Assembly (NCBI RefSeq): GCF_001748145.1
Contig: NZ_BCQA01000001.1
Coordinates: 2,043,501 to 2,107,500, forward strand
Length of the DNA stretch: 64,000 bases
Reading direction: 5' to 3'
Source: Bosea sp. BIWAKO-01
GTDB lineage: Bacteria > Pseudomonadota > Alphaproteobacteria > Rhizobiales > Beijerinckiaceae
The stretch's first letter is position 1; the number at the start of each line of letters is the position of its first letter. The position numbers and the translations under genes are program-made. Below the pieces are notes generated by a model. The model made no database searches. It was not told the origin of the DNA and was given only the letters and a program-made list of their open reading frames with translations. Shown in pieces: positions 7,946-16,100 of the stretch.

Positions 7946-9151
7946 TCAGGCCCGTTGCGCGGCCGGTGCGGCCTTCGGGGCGAGGCGTGAACCGGTCAGC
8001 ACCGGCCAGTAGACCGCCGCGAAGACGAGGAATGCCAGCGACCAGCCCAACCCGGCTATGTGCAGCAGCGCAACCGGACCATGACCGAGCGCCGAGCAGA
8101 TCCGCGCCACGGTGCCGATGAGGACGAGCCCATAGCAGGCCTGGGTCGCGGTCGTGGCGACCAGCGGGCGGCCTGTATGGCCAAGGCTGGCGCGTGACAT
8201 CACGGCGAGCGTCATGGTGCCGAAGGCGCCGGCGGTCCAGGCATGGATGCCGGCGGCGGGCGCCACGAAACCGAGGCTCGCCGCCGCCGTAAGCGCGAAG
8301 CCCAGCGGCACGAAGGCGTAGCCGACATGCAGGACGACGAGCAGGGGATTGCGCCAGGTGCGCTCCCCCGCCCAACGGGCCAGCCTGAAGAGGTGGAGCG
8401 CGGACGCGGCCGCCAACACCACGCCGGTTGCAAGAGCATCGGGCAGCGCCACCCAAAGGCCGAGGGCAGTGGCGCTCGCGGCCAGCACACCCTTGTCGTA
8501 GCGCCCGAAGGGAACCGGCATCCGTCCCGGCCCACGCTGGGCCAGCCAGTTGCGTGTGAAGCTCGGCACGATGCGCCCCGCGATCAATGCGAGCAGCAAG
8601 AGCACGACGGCGATGGCGAAGCGACGGGCGAAGTCCGCGCTTCCAGCCAGCCCGGCCTCCAGATGGAAGGTCAGGTTGGCCGTAAGCAGCAGCCCGACAA
8701 GGGCCACGACCTTTAGATTGCGCCAGTTGCGCCCCGCCGCGATCTCGCGCGCGGCCGCGCCGGCGAGCAGCAGGAGGAAGAGCGCGTCGAGCGCCATGGC
8801 CAGGGGCCAGCCGATCACGGCGGAATAGGCAACCGCGACCCGGCCCGCGAACCAGGCGATCACGAGCACGAGCAACGGCCTGCCCTGCACAGGCAGCCGG
8901 CCTGTCCAGTTCGGGATGGCCGTCAGCAGGAAGCCGCCGACCGCCGCCGCCTGATAGCCGAAGAGCATCTCGTGGACGTGCCAATCCACTGGCGTGAACG
9001 CCGTCGGCAGGACGAGACGACCGGTGACGACCAGCAACCAGGCCAGGGTCGTCAGTCCGGCCTGCAGGGCGGCCAGAAGAAAGAAGGGTCTGAAGCCATA
9101 GGATAACAGGGCTGGCCCTTCATAGGCCTGCAACCGCGGTATGGGTGCCAT
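7946..9151 (-). CDS. nnrS: NnrS family heme-copper membrane protein
   Basis: 401 residues with about 12 transmembrane helices. NnrS markers are clear: YGFRPFFLLAAL, DWHVHEMLFGYQAAAVGGFL, TAIPNWTGRLP, GRIVPSFTRNWLAQRG and HAWTAGAFGTMTLAVMSRAS. NnrS proteins contain heme and copper and protect cells against NO-related stress. I prefer the ATG at 9151 (MAPIPRLQ) over that at 9160, because GGAGG lies 9 bases before the former and directly abuts the latter. It is convergent with the regulator gene and ends 43 bases past it. Confidence 0.92.
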   Translation of the reverse strand: MAPIPRLQAYEGPALLSYGFRPFFLLAALQAGLTTLAWLLVVTGRLVLPTAFTPVDWHVHEMLFGYQAAAVGGFLLTAIPNWTGRLPVQGRPLLVLVIAWFAGRVAVAYSAVIGWPLAMALDALFLLLLAGAAAREIAAGRNWRNLKVVALVGLLLTANLTFHLEAGLAGSADFARRFAIAVVLLLLALIAGRIVPSFTRNWLAQRGPGRMPVPFGRYDKGVLAASATALGLWVALPDALATGVVLAAASALHLFRLARWAGERTWRNPLLVVLHVGYAFVPLGFALTAAASLGFVAPAAGIHAWTAGAFGTMTLAVMSRASLGHTGRPLVATTATQACYGLVLIGTVARICSALGHGPVALLHIAGLGWSLAFLVFAAVYWPVLTGSRLAPKAAPAAQRA

Positions 9152-9212
9152 CAGAACCATCCTCCGGCGGCCGGTTCGTGTCCGGCCGCGCCCGATCGGC
9201 GGGAATGTTGGA

Positions 9213-9665
9213 CTACTGCGCCTTGGCGATCTGGTTCGCCTTGGCGATCAGGTCGGTGAAGACCTGCTTCGCCCGGCCGGGAGCCTTGGCAGCACCGGCA
9301 CTGGCGGCTTCGAGATTGGTGGGTTCACCGACCACGACCAGCGCCACCATGCCCATGCCGTAGTGCGGCTTGCAGCGAACGCCGTAGACGCCGGCTTCCT
9401 TGAAGGTCACCTCGACCTGCTCGTTCATCTTGCCAGTGAACGGCTCTGCACTCGCCGGCAGCATCTCCGGAATGCTCTCCGCGTTGTGGCTCTTGTCGGT
9501 CGGAACGAACTTCACCATATCGCCCGGCGCGATCTTCACCAGCGCCGGCTCGAACACCATGACTCCGGCGGCGCCCTTGTTGAGCATCTTGATCTCGACT
9601 TCCGCGGCATTCGCCCCGGCGGCCGCCAGCGCCATCAGCGCACCGGCCAGAATGGTCTTGAACAT
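9213..9665 (-). CDS. Pseudoazurin (blue copper electron donor)
   Basis: 150 residues with a Sec signal (ILAGALMALAAAGANAAE, cut after ANA). The mature protein is a cupredoxin: first copper His in DKSHNAESIPEM, then Cys, His and Met in VRCKPHYGMGM. Pseudoazurins pass electrons from the cytochrome bc1 branch to NirK and nitrous oxide reductase. The start lies about 80 bp downstream of a perfect NnrR-like palindrome, so it is likely co-regulated with nirK. Confidence 0.95.
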   Translation of the reverse strand: MFKTILAGALMALAAAGANAAEVEIKMLNKGAAGVMVFEPALVKIAPGDMVKFVPTDKSHNAESIPEMLPASAEPFTGKMNEQVEVTFKEAGVYGVRCKPHYGMGMVALVVVGEPTNLEAASAGAAKAPGRAKQVFTDLIAKANQIAKAQ

Positions 9666-9743
9666 CTGTCTTCTCCATCACCGCAACGAGTTCATCACTC
9701 TCTCGCTGCACCGCAACACTAGCGGCCGCGCGGCGGCGGCAAT

Positions 9744-9757
9744 TTGCGAAATCGCAA
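9744..9757. promoter_or_regulatory. Perfect NnrR/FNR-type palindrome before pseudoazurin
   Basis: TTGCGAAATCGCAA has perfect TTGCG/CGCAA arms; with flanks, ATTTGCGA and TCGCAAAT pair over 8 bp around a 2-base centre. It is centred ~85 bp upstream of the minus-strand pseudoazurin ATG and lies 39 bp past the stop of the 123-residue gene. Confidence 0.75.
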
Positions 9758-9795
9758 ATCCGCGATGGATTGGGACAGGGCTCCCGAACCTGGCC

Positions 9796-10167
9796 TCACA
9801 ATTCCCGCAAGGCGGCTGCACCCGCTTCCGCGCTGCGTGCGATCTCGATGAAGAGCAGCGCCAGCTCTTCGAAGACGCTGCGATCGCTCTCGGCCTCGCT
9901 CAGCGCATCGAGCTCGGACAGGAACGCGAGCAGCGCGGTGATCCGCTCCTTGTGGTCGCGTGCTGCCGCGAATTGCCGGCGCCACTCGCGTCGGCGTTCG
10001 AGCTGGTCGAAGCGAGCGAGCGCACCGTCGAGCGTCTCACGGCAGGCGCAATCGAGCTCCTCGGGTCGCAGCACCCTGCGCAGCCGGCCGATCAGCTCGC
10101 TCGCTGGCGTCGCCGGAGCGCCGCGGTCATGAGCGTTGCCCGCTCCCCTGCCCTGCCCGCCATTCAT
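9796..10167 (-). CDS. Hypothetical protein closing the ubiTUV operon
   Basis: 123 residues, soluble, helix-rich and strongly charged: EELDCACRETLDGALARFDQ, then REWRRQFAAARDHKERITALLAFLSEL and a final LALLFIEIARSAEAG. No membrane segment, signal peptide or known motif was recognised. It follows ubiV by 49 bases on the same strand and is likely in its operon. Its only Cys pair is CAC near residue 40. Function unknown; the context suggests a role in anaerobic quinone synthesis or denitrification. Confidence 0.6.
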   Translation of the reverse strand: MNGGQGRGAGNAHDRGAPATPASELIGRLRRVLRPEELDCACRETLDGALARFDQLERRREWRRQFAAARDHKERITALLAFLSELDALSEAESDRSVFEELALLFIEIARSAEAGAAALREL

Positions 10168-10216
10168 GACCGGCTCCTTCCGCCTTCAGATGGGGTTCAA
10201 CGCATTGCGCCCGGGC

Positions 10217-11107
10217 TTACGCTCCCACACGGGCATGGCCAGGGGCTCCGTGCAGGAAGCCGTTGGCCAGCGGCACGCCGGGATAGATCTCGCCGAGCCG
10301 TCTCTCGGCCTCTTCCGGGGCGATCCGCTCGCCGAGGACGTCGCGGAAGAGCTGCGCGACCGCGACCATGTCGCAGTCCTGCGGCGAGAGGCGCAGAGAA
10401 GCGACACCGGCGCGGCGTAGCAACGGGACATCGCGCAACAGGCCGGCACAGCCATGCGACAGGGTCTGCACGCCGTTCACGGAGAGGAATCCGGCGCCGT
10501 CCAGCGTCCGCACCGGCATGCCGTCGGGGTCCTGCTCGCAAACGAAGCGGCAATTGTCCTTGGTGAGCTTATGAGCGCGGGCATGGTAGCAACGCGCCGA
10601 GATCGCGAGCGGCACCCGGCCGAAGGCGAAGACCTCGATTGCGGTTTCCGGCAGCGCGGTGGCGATCGCTGTGACGGCCGCCAGCGGCAGCTCCGGCGGC
10701 AGGCAGATGCGTGTCGCGCCGCGCCGGGCCAGGAAGCCGGCCGTCGCCTCGTTGTAGACGTTGACGAAAGGCCCGATCGCATGCGGCCTGTCCCTGGGGA
10801 AGGCGAGGCAGGTCAGGTCATTGACCTCGACCATGATGTCTTCCGCCGACATGAGCTCGCTGGTCTGCCGTCGCTCGCGCGGGAGCGACACGAGGATCAG
10901 CGAGGCGTGTACGACCTGTTTTCCCGCGGCCTGCAGACGCTCGACGACGCCGGGCAGGTAATCCTGCTTGAATGGCGCGCGTTTGGAGCAGACCGCTTCC
11001 CCGACCACCACGGTATCGACCGGCGCCTCGTCGGCGATGCGGTAATGGAAGTCGCGCCAGCGCTCCGGTGACCAATGGTAGAGCACGGGACCGAGGGTGA
11101 GCTGCAT
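10217..11107 (-). CDS. ubiV: UbiV, O2-independent ubiquinone hydroxylase component
   Basis: 296 residues of the U32 peptidase-like family. I use the ATG at 11107 (MQLTLGPVLYHWSPE), not 11122, because family members start at LGPVLYxW and AAGGA lies 7 bases upstream. Likely 4Fe-4S cysteines are seen in GEAVCSKRAPF and in the cluster ARCYHARAHKLTKDNCRFVC. In E. coli UbiV forms a complex with UbiU and, with UbiT, allows ubiquinone ring hydroxylation without O2. The gene is 34 bases after ubiU. Confidence 0.93.
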   Translation of the reverse strand: MQLTLGPVLYHWSPERWRDFHYRIADEAPVDTVVVGEAVCSKRAPFKQDYLPGVVERLQAAGKQVVHASLILVSLPRERRQTSELMSAEDIMVEVNDLTCLAFPRDRPHAIGPFVNVYNEATAGFLARRGATRICLPPELPLAAVTAIATALPETAIEVFAFGRVPLAISARCYHARAHKLTKDNCRFVCEQDPDGMPVRTLDGAGFLSVNGVQTLSHGCAGLLRDVPLLRRAGVASLRLSPQDCDMVAVAQLFRDVLGERIAPEEAERRLGEIYPGVPLANGFLHGAPGHARVGA

Positions 11108-11141
11108 CGTCCGTTCCTTCATCCAATCAGACGCGACAGCA

Positions 11142-12119
11142 CTATCGCCAGGTCTTGCGGTAAGCGCCGACCGTGCTTGCCTGTCCCTCGGTCATGGTGG
11201 CGAGTCCGGCGGCGGGAGCGGGCTTTCCCGCATCGAGGGCGGCGATGGTCCGTCGGAACGAACGAACGACCTGCGCGATATAGGCGCGCCCGCGCTGCCG
11301 TCCCTCGATCTTGAGTGCGGTCACGCCGGCGGCACGCAGCGCCGGCAGCATGATCGCGGCATCGAGGCTGACCGGCTCCTCGAAAATGTAGCCGGAGCCT
11401 TTCGGCGTGGAAAACCGGCCCTTGCACAGGGTCGGATAGCCAGCCGGCTCGCCCTTGCCGAAGCGGTTGATGGTGAAGCCGCCGAGCGTCGAGACGATCT
11501 CGCCGTCCCGCTCCTCATAAGTGACATGGCTCGCCGGCGAGCAGACGCCCTGCATGTTGGGAGATTTGCCGGTCGCATAGGAGGAGAGCGAACAGCGGCC
11601 CTCCTCCATCACGCAAAGGCCGCCGAAGACGAAGACCTCCGTCTCGCAGGCACTTTCGCGGATGATCGCGGCGATCTCGGGTACGCTGAGCACGCGCGGC
11701 AATACCACGCGCCGGGCACCGAAGCTCTCGGCATAAAAGCGGATCGAGTCCGGGTTGGCCGCGCCGGCCTGGACCGAGACGTGCAGGCGCTGCTCGGGAT
11801 GGCGCCTGGCAGCATAGTCGAGCGTCGCGAGATCGGCCAAAATGAGCGCATCCGCCCCGGCATCGACGGCGTCGTCAATTGAAGCCTGCCAGAGCGCGAG
11901 CGCCCCGGCCCGGGCGAAGGTGTTGATCGCGACCAGCACCTTGACGCCGCGCTGATGCGCGATCGCGATCGAGCGGCGCATCTCCTCGCGGCTGAAGTTC
12001 AGACCGGGGAAATTGCGGGCGTTGGTCTCGTCGCGGAAGCCGCAGTAAATCGCATCGGCTCCCGCCTCGACGGCCGCTTCAAAGCCAGCGGGAGTGCCTG
12101 CGGGACAGATCAGTTCCAC
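11142..12119 (-). CDS. ubiU: UbiU, O2-independent ubiquinone hydroxylase component
   Basis: 325 residues of the U32 family: starts MELICPAGTPAGFEAAVEAG, contains YCGFRDETNARNFPGLNF, and carries the four expected 4Fe-4S cysteines in GGLCVMEEGRC, MQGVCSP and PTLCKGRF. It is the partner of UbiV; prephenate has been shown to serve as the O donor in the E. coli pathway. The start overlaps the ubiT stop by 10 bases, showing translational coupling. Confidence 0.94.
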   Translation of the reverse strand: MELICPAGTPAGFEAAVEAGADAIYCGFRDETNARNFPGLNFSREEMRRSIAIAHQRGVKVLVAINTFARAGALALWQASIDDAVDAGADALILADLATLDYAARRHPEQRLHVSVQAGAANPDSIRFYAESFGARRVVLPRVLSVPEIAAIIRESACETEVFVFGGLCVMEEGRCSLSSYATGKSPNMQGVCSPASHVTYEERDGEIVSTLGGFTINRFGKGEPAGYPTLCKGRFSTPKGSGYIFEEPVSLDAAIMLPALRAAGVTALKIEGRQRGRAYIAQVVRSFRRTIAALDAGKPAPAAGLATMTEGQASTVGAYRKTWR

Positions 12120-12661
12120 GGCCCGGCTCCGAACGAATCGGGCGCCAGTCCCGCCCGCCCGCGCAACAGGCCGGCCAATGCGCGCCCCAGCGGCCCGAGC
12201 CTGCCGAACAGCAGCGCGCGCAGGTCCAGTCGCGCATCGTCTATGGCGTTGCGCAGCGCCAGAACCGCCTCGACATCACCCTCGATCACGAGCCTGCGCG
12301 AGAAGAACAGGGCATCGCCGTCGAACACCCCTTCCGCCATTCCGATCAGCCCTGCCAGCGGGCCGCTGATCCGAGCGTCGAGCCCACTCGGCAGCCGCCG
12401 GACCGCACGCGCCGCCGGCCGATCGAGGCGCGGCTCCAGAACGAAGGCGAAGGGCAGGTCGGTCGGATCGATGCCGAAGCGCTTGCCGGCATGCTCCCCC
12501 AGCCGGCTGTAGAGGCCGGGATGGCGCCGGCTGATGCGGCCGAGCATGAGCGCCAGCGCGGGCTGGAGCGGCTCGAGCGGCAGCGGCCGCAGGGCGAGCG
12601 ACAGCAATGGCGGCAATGTCGCGGGCGCCGCGTCTGCCGCGGGCGTTTCAGGGCTTGGCAT
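12110..12661 (-). CDS. ubiT: UbiT, SCP2-domain lipid-binding accessory protein
   Basis: 183 residues with an SCP2 sterol-carrier fold: DLPFAFVLEPRLDRPAARAV, DARISGPLAGLIGMAEGVFDGDALFFSRRLVIEGDVEAVLALRNAID. UbiT binds the isoprenoid quinone intermediates in O2-independent ubiquinone synthesis. It is first in ubiT-ubiU-ubiV and its start faces the divergent ubiD gene across a perfect FNR-type palindrome. Confidence 0.9.
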   Translation of the reverse strand: MPSPETPAADAAPATLPPLLSLALRPLPLEPLQPALALMLGRISRRHPGLYSRLGEHAGKRFGIDPTDLPFAFVLEPRLDRPAARAVRRLPSGLDARISGPLAGLIGMAEGVFDGDALFFSRRLVIEGDVEAVLALRNAIDDARLDLRALLFGRLGPLGRALAGLLRGRAGLAPDSFGAGPWN

Positions 12662-12707
12662 CGGTCACCTCACCGGACCGCTTCTAGGCCGCTTGCCGCG
12701 ACACTCG

Positions 12708-12721
12708 TTGCGCCGGCGCAA
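12708..12721. promoter_or_regulatory. Perfect NnrR/FNR-type palindrome between ubiT and ubiD
   Basis: TTGCGCCGGCGCAA is a perfect 14-bp inverted repeat with TTGCG/CGCAA arms identical to the pseudoazurin box. It is centred 53 bp from the ubiT start and 57 bp from the ubiD start, so one site could serve both divergent operons. Confidence 0.75.
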
Positions 12722-12771
12722 AGACAGACACGAATGGACCAGGGAATGCTGCTGCAACTGGAGCGAGCCCC

Positions 12772-14292
12772 TTGCCGATACGCGAACTTCCCCGCTTTCG
12801 AGACCTGCGCGCCTTCACCGCCCATCTCGAAGCGGCTGGCCAATTGCACCGGATCGCCGAGCCGGTCAGCGTCGTGCACGAGGTCACCGAGATCCACCGT
12901 CGCGTCATCGCCGAGGACGGACCCGCCCTGCTGTTCGAGCGACCCGTGCGGCCCGATGGCACGGTCTCACCGATCCCCCTCCTCACCAACCTCTTCGGAA
13001 CGGTCGAACGCGTCGCCTGGGGGCTCGGCATCCGCCCGGACAATCTGCCCGCGCTCGGCCGGACGCTGGCGGAGCTGCGCGAGCCACGACCACCGCGCGA
13101 CCTGGCAGAGGCATGGCGGGCCTTGCCGCTGGCGCGAGCGGCCCTGTCGATGCGTCCGCGCGAAAGCGCCCGTGCGCCGGTCCAGGAGCGAATTTTCCAG
13201 GGCGACGCGATCGATCTGACAACCCTGCCGGTGCAGGTCTGCTGGCCGGGCGAGCCCTCCCCACTCATCACCTGGCCACTCGTGATCACGGCACCGCCCG
13301 AGCCGTCGCCCGAGGATGAGTGCAATATCGGCGTCTATCGCATGCAGATGCTCGGCCGCGACCGCGCGATCATGCGTTGGCTTGCCCATCGCGGTGGGGC
13401 AAGACACCACGAGCAATGGCGCCGCCTCGGCCGTGACATGCCCGTCGCGGTCGTGATCGGCGCCGATCCGGCGACGATTCTGTCGGCGGTCCTACCCCTG
13501 CCGGAAACCGTCTCCGAACTGCGGTTCTCGGGTCTTCTGCGCGGCGAGCGCCCTGTCCTGACGCCCTGCATCAGCGTTCCGCTCTCCGTCCCGGCCGAAG
13601 CCGAGGTCGTGATCGAGGGGCTCGTGTCGGCATGCGAGACAGCGCCGGAAGGGCCCTTCGGCGACCATACCGGCTACTATAACGCCGTGGAGCCCTTTCC
13701 GGTGATGCGCGTGACTGCGGTGACGATGCGCCGCGAGCCGCTCTATCTCTCCACCTTCACCGGGCGCGCACCGGACGAGCCGTCGCGCATCGGCGAGGCG
13801 CTGAACGTGCTGTTCCTGCCGCTGCTGCGTCGCCAGTTCCCGGAGGTGGTCGATGTCTGGCTGCCACCGGAGGCCTGTTCCTATCGGATTGCGGTCGTTG
13901 CCATCGCAAAGCGTTATCCGGGCCAGGCGCGCCGGCTGATGCTCGGCCTGTGGTCGATGCTGCCGCAATTCACCTACACCAAGCTCGTCATCGTGGTCGA
14001 CGCCGATATCGATCCACGCGACTGGGCCCAGGTGATGTGGGCGGTTGCTACCCGGTCGGACACTGCGCGTGACCTCGTGACGGTGACCGACACGCCGATA
14101 GACTATCTCGACTTCGCCTCGCCCAAGCCTGGCCTGGGCGGCAAGCTCGGCATCGATGCGACCGGCAAGCTGCCGCCGGAGACCGAGCGGGAATGGGGGC
14201 GTGCGCTCGCGATGGATTCGGCTGTGAGCGCCCGCATCGACGCCCTGTGGCCCACGCTCGGCCTCGCAACCAAGCAGCGAGCCACGCGATGA
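12772..14292 (+). CDS. ubiD: UbiD-family prenylated-FMN decarboxylase
   Basis: 506 residues. Very close to the classical 3-polyprenyl-4-hydroxybenzoate decarboxylase: CNIGVYRMQMLGRDRAIMRW with the conserved Arg, APEGPFGDHTGYYNAVEPFP with the catalytic Glu, TFTGRAPDEPSRIGEALN, LPPEACSYRIAVV and TPIDYLDFASPKPGLGGKLG. It needs prenyl-FMN from UbiX. The start is TTG (MPIRELPRF) with CTGGAGC 9 bases upstream; there is no suitable ATG in frame. It runs divergently from ubiTUV and is likely an anaerobic copy serving quinone synthesis during denitrification. Confidence 0.93.
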   Translation: MPIRELPRFRDLRAFTAHLEAAGQLHRIAEPVSVVHEVTEIHRRVIAEDGPALLFERPVRPDGTVSPIPLLTNLFGTVERVAWGLGIRPDNLPALGRTLAELREPRPPRDLAEAWRALPLARAALSMRPRESARAPVQERIFQGDAIDLTTLPVQVCWPGEPSPLITWPLVITAPPEPSPEDECNIGVYRMQMLGRDRAIMRWLAHRGGARHHEQWRRLGRDMPVAVVIGADPATILSAVLPLPETVSELRFSGLLRGERPVLTPCISVPLSVPAEAEVVIEGLVSACETAPEGPFGDHTGYYNAVEPFPVMRVTAVTMRREPLYLSTFTGRAPDEPSRIGEALNVLFLPLLRRQFPEVVDVWLPPEACSYRIAVVAIAKRYPGQARRLMLGLWSMLPQFTYTKLVIVVDADIDPRDWAQVMWAVATRSDTARDLVTVTDTPIDYLDFASPKPGLGGKLGIDATGKLPPETEREWGRALAMDSAVSARIDALWPTLGLATKQRATR

Positions 14293-14882
14293 ACCGACGG
14301 TCGCGGGTGGTCGTCGGGATCAGCGGCGCGTCAGGCGCGGCGATCGGACTGCGTGTCCTGGAGCTACTGGCCGGGATCGCGGCGGTCGACATCCATCTCG
14401 TCGTCTCGCCCGCTGCCGAGCGAACCCTGGCCAGCGAGATCGGCCCCGGCGCTCTCGAGCGGGCACGCGCCCTGGCGACCCACTGCCACGATCACGGCGA
14501 CATCGGCGCCACCATCGCCAGCGGCTCGTTCCGCACCGCAGGCATGATCGTGGCCCCCTGCTCGATGCGGACCTTGTGCGCGATCGCCTATGGCCAACTC
14601 GACGACCTGCTGGTGCGCGCCGCCGACGTGCAGCTGAAGGAACGCCGCCGGCTCGTGCTGCTGGCACGCGAGAGCCCACTGCATCTCGGCCATCTGCGGG
14701 CTATGACACAGGTCACCGAGAGCGGCGCGATCGTCGCGCCGCCCGTTCCCGCCTTCTATCTGCGACCGCGCGACGTGGGCGAGATCGTCGATCAGATCGC
14801 GCTGCGAGCCATCGGATTGCTCGATCTCGACACGTGCGGGCTGCCGCTCGCCGAGTGGCAGGGGGAGCCTGCCGGGAGCTAG
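14289..14882 (+). CDS. ubiX: UbiX-family flavin prenyltransferase
   Basis: 197 residues; makes prenylated FMN for UbiD. The Rossmann-like start VVVGISGASGAAIGLRVLE, the MIVAPCSMRTLCAIAYG segment and the LVLLARESPLHLGHLRAM motif are all typical. The ATG overlaps the ubiD stop (ATGA), so the pair is coupled. Confidence 0.94.
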   Translation: MNRRSRVVVGISGASGAAIGLRVLELLAGIAAVDIHLVVSPAAERTLASEIGPGALERARALATHCHDHGDIGATIASGSFRTAGMIVAPCSMRTLCAIAYGQLDDLLVRAADVQLKERRRLVLLARESPLHLGHLRAMTQVTESGAIVAPPVPAFYLRPRDVGEIVDQIALRAIGLLDLDTCGLPLAEWQGEPAGS

Positions 14883-14893
14883 ACCGCCCGGCT

Positions 14894-15019
14894 CTAGCGG
14901 CGCACCGGCAGGTCGAGCTGGACGTCGAGGGCCGAGACGACCTCGCGCCCCAGGAGGCAGGCATGCTCCGGCATGAACACGTGACATCCATCGAAGCGGA
15001 TCATCCCGTCCCGCGACAT
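14894..15019 (-). CDS. Possible 41-aa ORF convergent with ubiX
   Basis: A short frame from ATG 15019 reads MSRDGMIRFDGCHVFMPEHA, then CLLGREVVSALDVQLDLPVRR. The text is not repetitive and looks protein-like, and the frame stays open for further codons upstream without a clear start. No ribosome binding site was found. Listed as a candidate only; it could be the end of a decayed gene. Confidence 0.2.
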   Translation of the reverse strand: MSRDGMIRFDGCHVFMPEHACLLGREVVSALDVQLDLPVRR

Positions 15020-15132
15020 CTGACCGAGCTTGCCGTCGGTTCGATCCCGATTGCCCGCTCCACTCTCCTTGCACTCCCCTGCGTCACGGTTGCCGCTTCC
15101 GGCCTCAGCCTGGCCCGGCTATGCTCGCCGTC

Positions 15133-15309
15133 ATGACGCAATCGGATCAGACAGGCGCCGAGCATGAGGCCGAGGCCTCGCGGACCGGGCTATGGCTGCT
15201 CGGCGGCGGCGCGTTTGCGCTGCTGCTGACCGGACTGCTGCTCTGGTGGCGCGAGGGCGACCGACTCTTCACCGACGGCCTCATCGCCGCCATCGTTGCC
15301 TGTTTCTGA
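15133..15309 (+). CDS. Small single-span membrane protein before the SCO gene
   Basis: 58 residues from ATG 15133 (MTQSDQTGAEHEAEASRTG); an in-frame ATG at 15121 would add four residues. One clear membrane segment, GLWLLGGGAFALLLTGLLLWW, is followed by REGDRLFTDGLIAAIVACF. It lies 36 bases before the SCO gene on the same strand, so the two are probably co-expressed. Family not recognised; possibly a small partner in copper delivery. Confidence 0.5.
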   Translation: MTQSDQTGAEHEAEASRTGLWLLGGGAFALLLTGLLLWWREGDRLFTDGLIAAIVACF

Positions 15310-15345
15310 GGCGCGCCGCGCCGTCCGACTTTTCCGAGGATCCCC

Positions 15346-15933
15346 GTGAACCGTCGCCTCATCCTGCCTCTCGTGGTTTTTCTGGCCGGCGCAGTCGCCC
15401 TGGCGGCGGCCGCGATCCTGACCTTCAGCCCGGTGCGCCAGGGTCAGAGCGCGACCTCCAGTGTCGGCGGACCCTTCACGCTGACGACGGGCGAAGGCAA
15501 GCCGCTGGCCGACACCGATCTGCGCGGTGCCCCCTTCCTCGTCTTCTTCGGCTTCACCCATTGCCCCGATATCTGCCCGACCAAGCTTTTCGAGATTTCC
15601 GAGACTCTGCGCGCCGCCGGCCCCAAGGGCGAAAAGCTGCGCGCGCTGTTCATCAGCGTCGACCCTGAGCGTGACACGCCGGAGGTGCTGAAGAGCTATC
15701 TTGGCAGCTTCGACCCGCGCATCGTCGGCCTGACCGGCGACCGTGCCGCCATCGACGCCACGATCAAGGCCTATCGCGCCTATTCCAAGAAGGTGCCGCT
15801 CAAGGAAGGCGATTACACGATGGATCACACCGCGCTCGTCTATCTCATGGACAAGAAGGGCGGTTTCGTCGGCGCCTTCAATATCGAGCGGCCGCCAGCG
15901 GAAGCGGCCGCGGAGTGGCTCAGGCATCTTTGA
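15346..15933 (+). CDS. SCO1/SenC-type copper chaperone
   Basis: 195 residues from a GTG start. One N-terminal membrane anchor (LILPLVVFLAGAVALAAAAI) precedes a thioredoxin-like domain with the copper-binding FTHCPDICPT (CxxxC) and the distal His in MDHTALVYLMD. SCO proteins deliver copper to the CuA centre of cytochrome oxidase and possibly to other copper enzymes. Placed here it may serve NirK or a nitrous oxide reductase elsewhere, or the coxBA operon at 45552. Confidence 0.9.
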   Translation: MNRRLILPLVVFLAGAVALAAAAILTFSPVRQGQSATSSVGGPFTLTTGEGKPLADTDLRGAPFLVFFGFTHCPDICPTKLFEISETLRAAGPKGEKLRALFISVDPERDTPEVLKSYLGSFDPRIVGLTGDRAAIDATIKAYRAYSKKVPLKEGDYTMDHTALVYLMDKKGGFVGAFNIERPPAEAAAEWLRHL

Positions 15934-16100
15934 GGCTGCCAAGCGCGCGATCCGCGCGCCTTCGGTTCCTCTTGCTCGCCCTGAGGGGATAGCACCGGTG
16001 CCCCACGGACCACGGTGCGCCCGAAGCGAGCAGGAAGCCGGCGGGCGCGCCGCGCGGCGCCTCTGCTCCGCTGGAGCGACAGGAGCGGCGCGCTGGCCGC
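15934..16100. other. Convergent gap with imperfect stem-loop
   Basis: 167 bases between two convergent genes. TTCCTCTTGCTCGC (near 15964) and GCGAGCAGGAA (near 16026) can pair with a bulge, enclosing a GCACCGGTGC dyad. It may act as a bidirectional transcription end, but no T-run is present. No gene seen. Confidence 0.3.

Noticed and set aside
14364..15074. Minus-strand frame of 236 codons opposite ubiX
   Set aside because: Antisense to a well-supported flavin prenyltransferase gene and without recognisable motifs.
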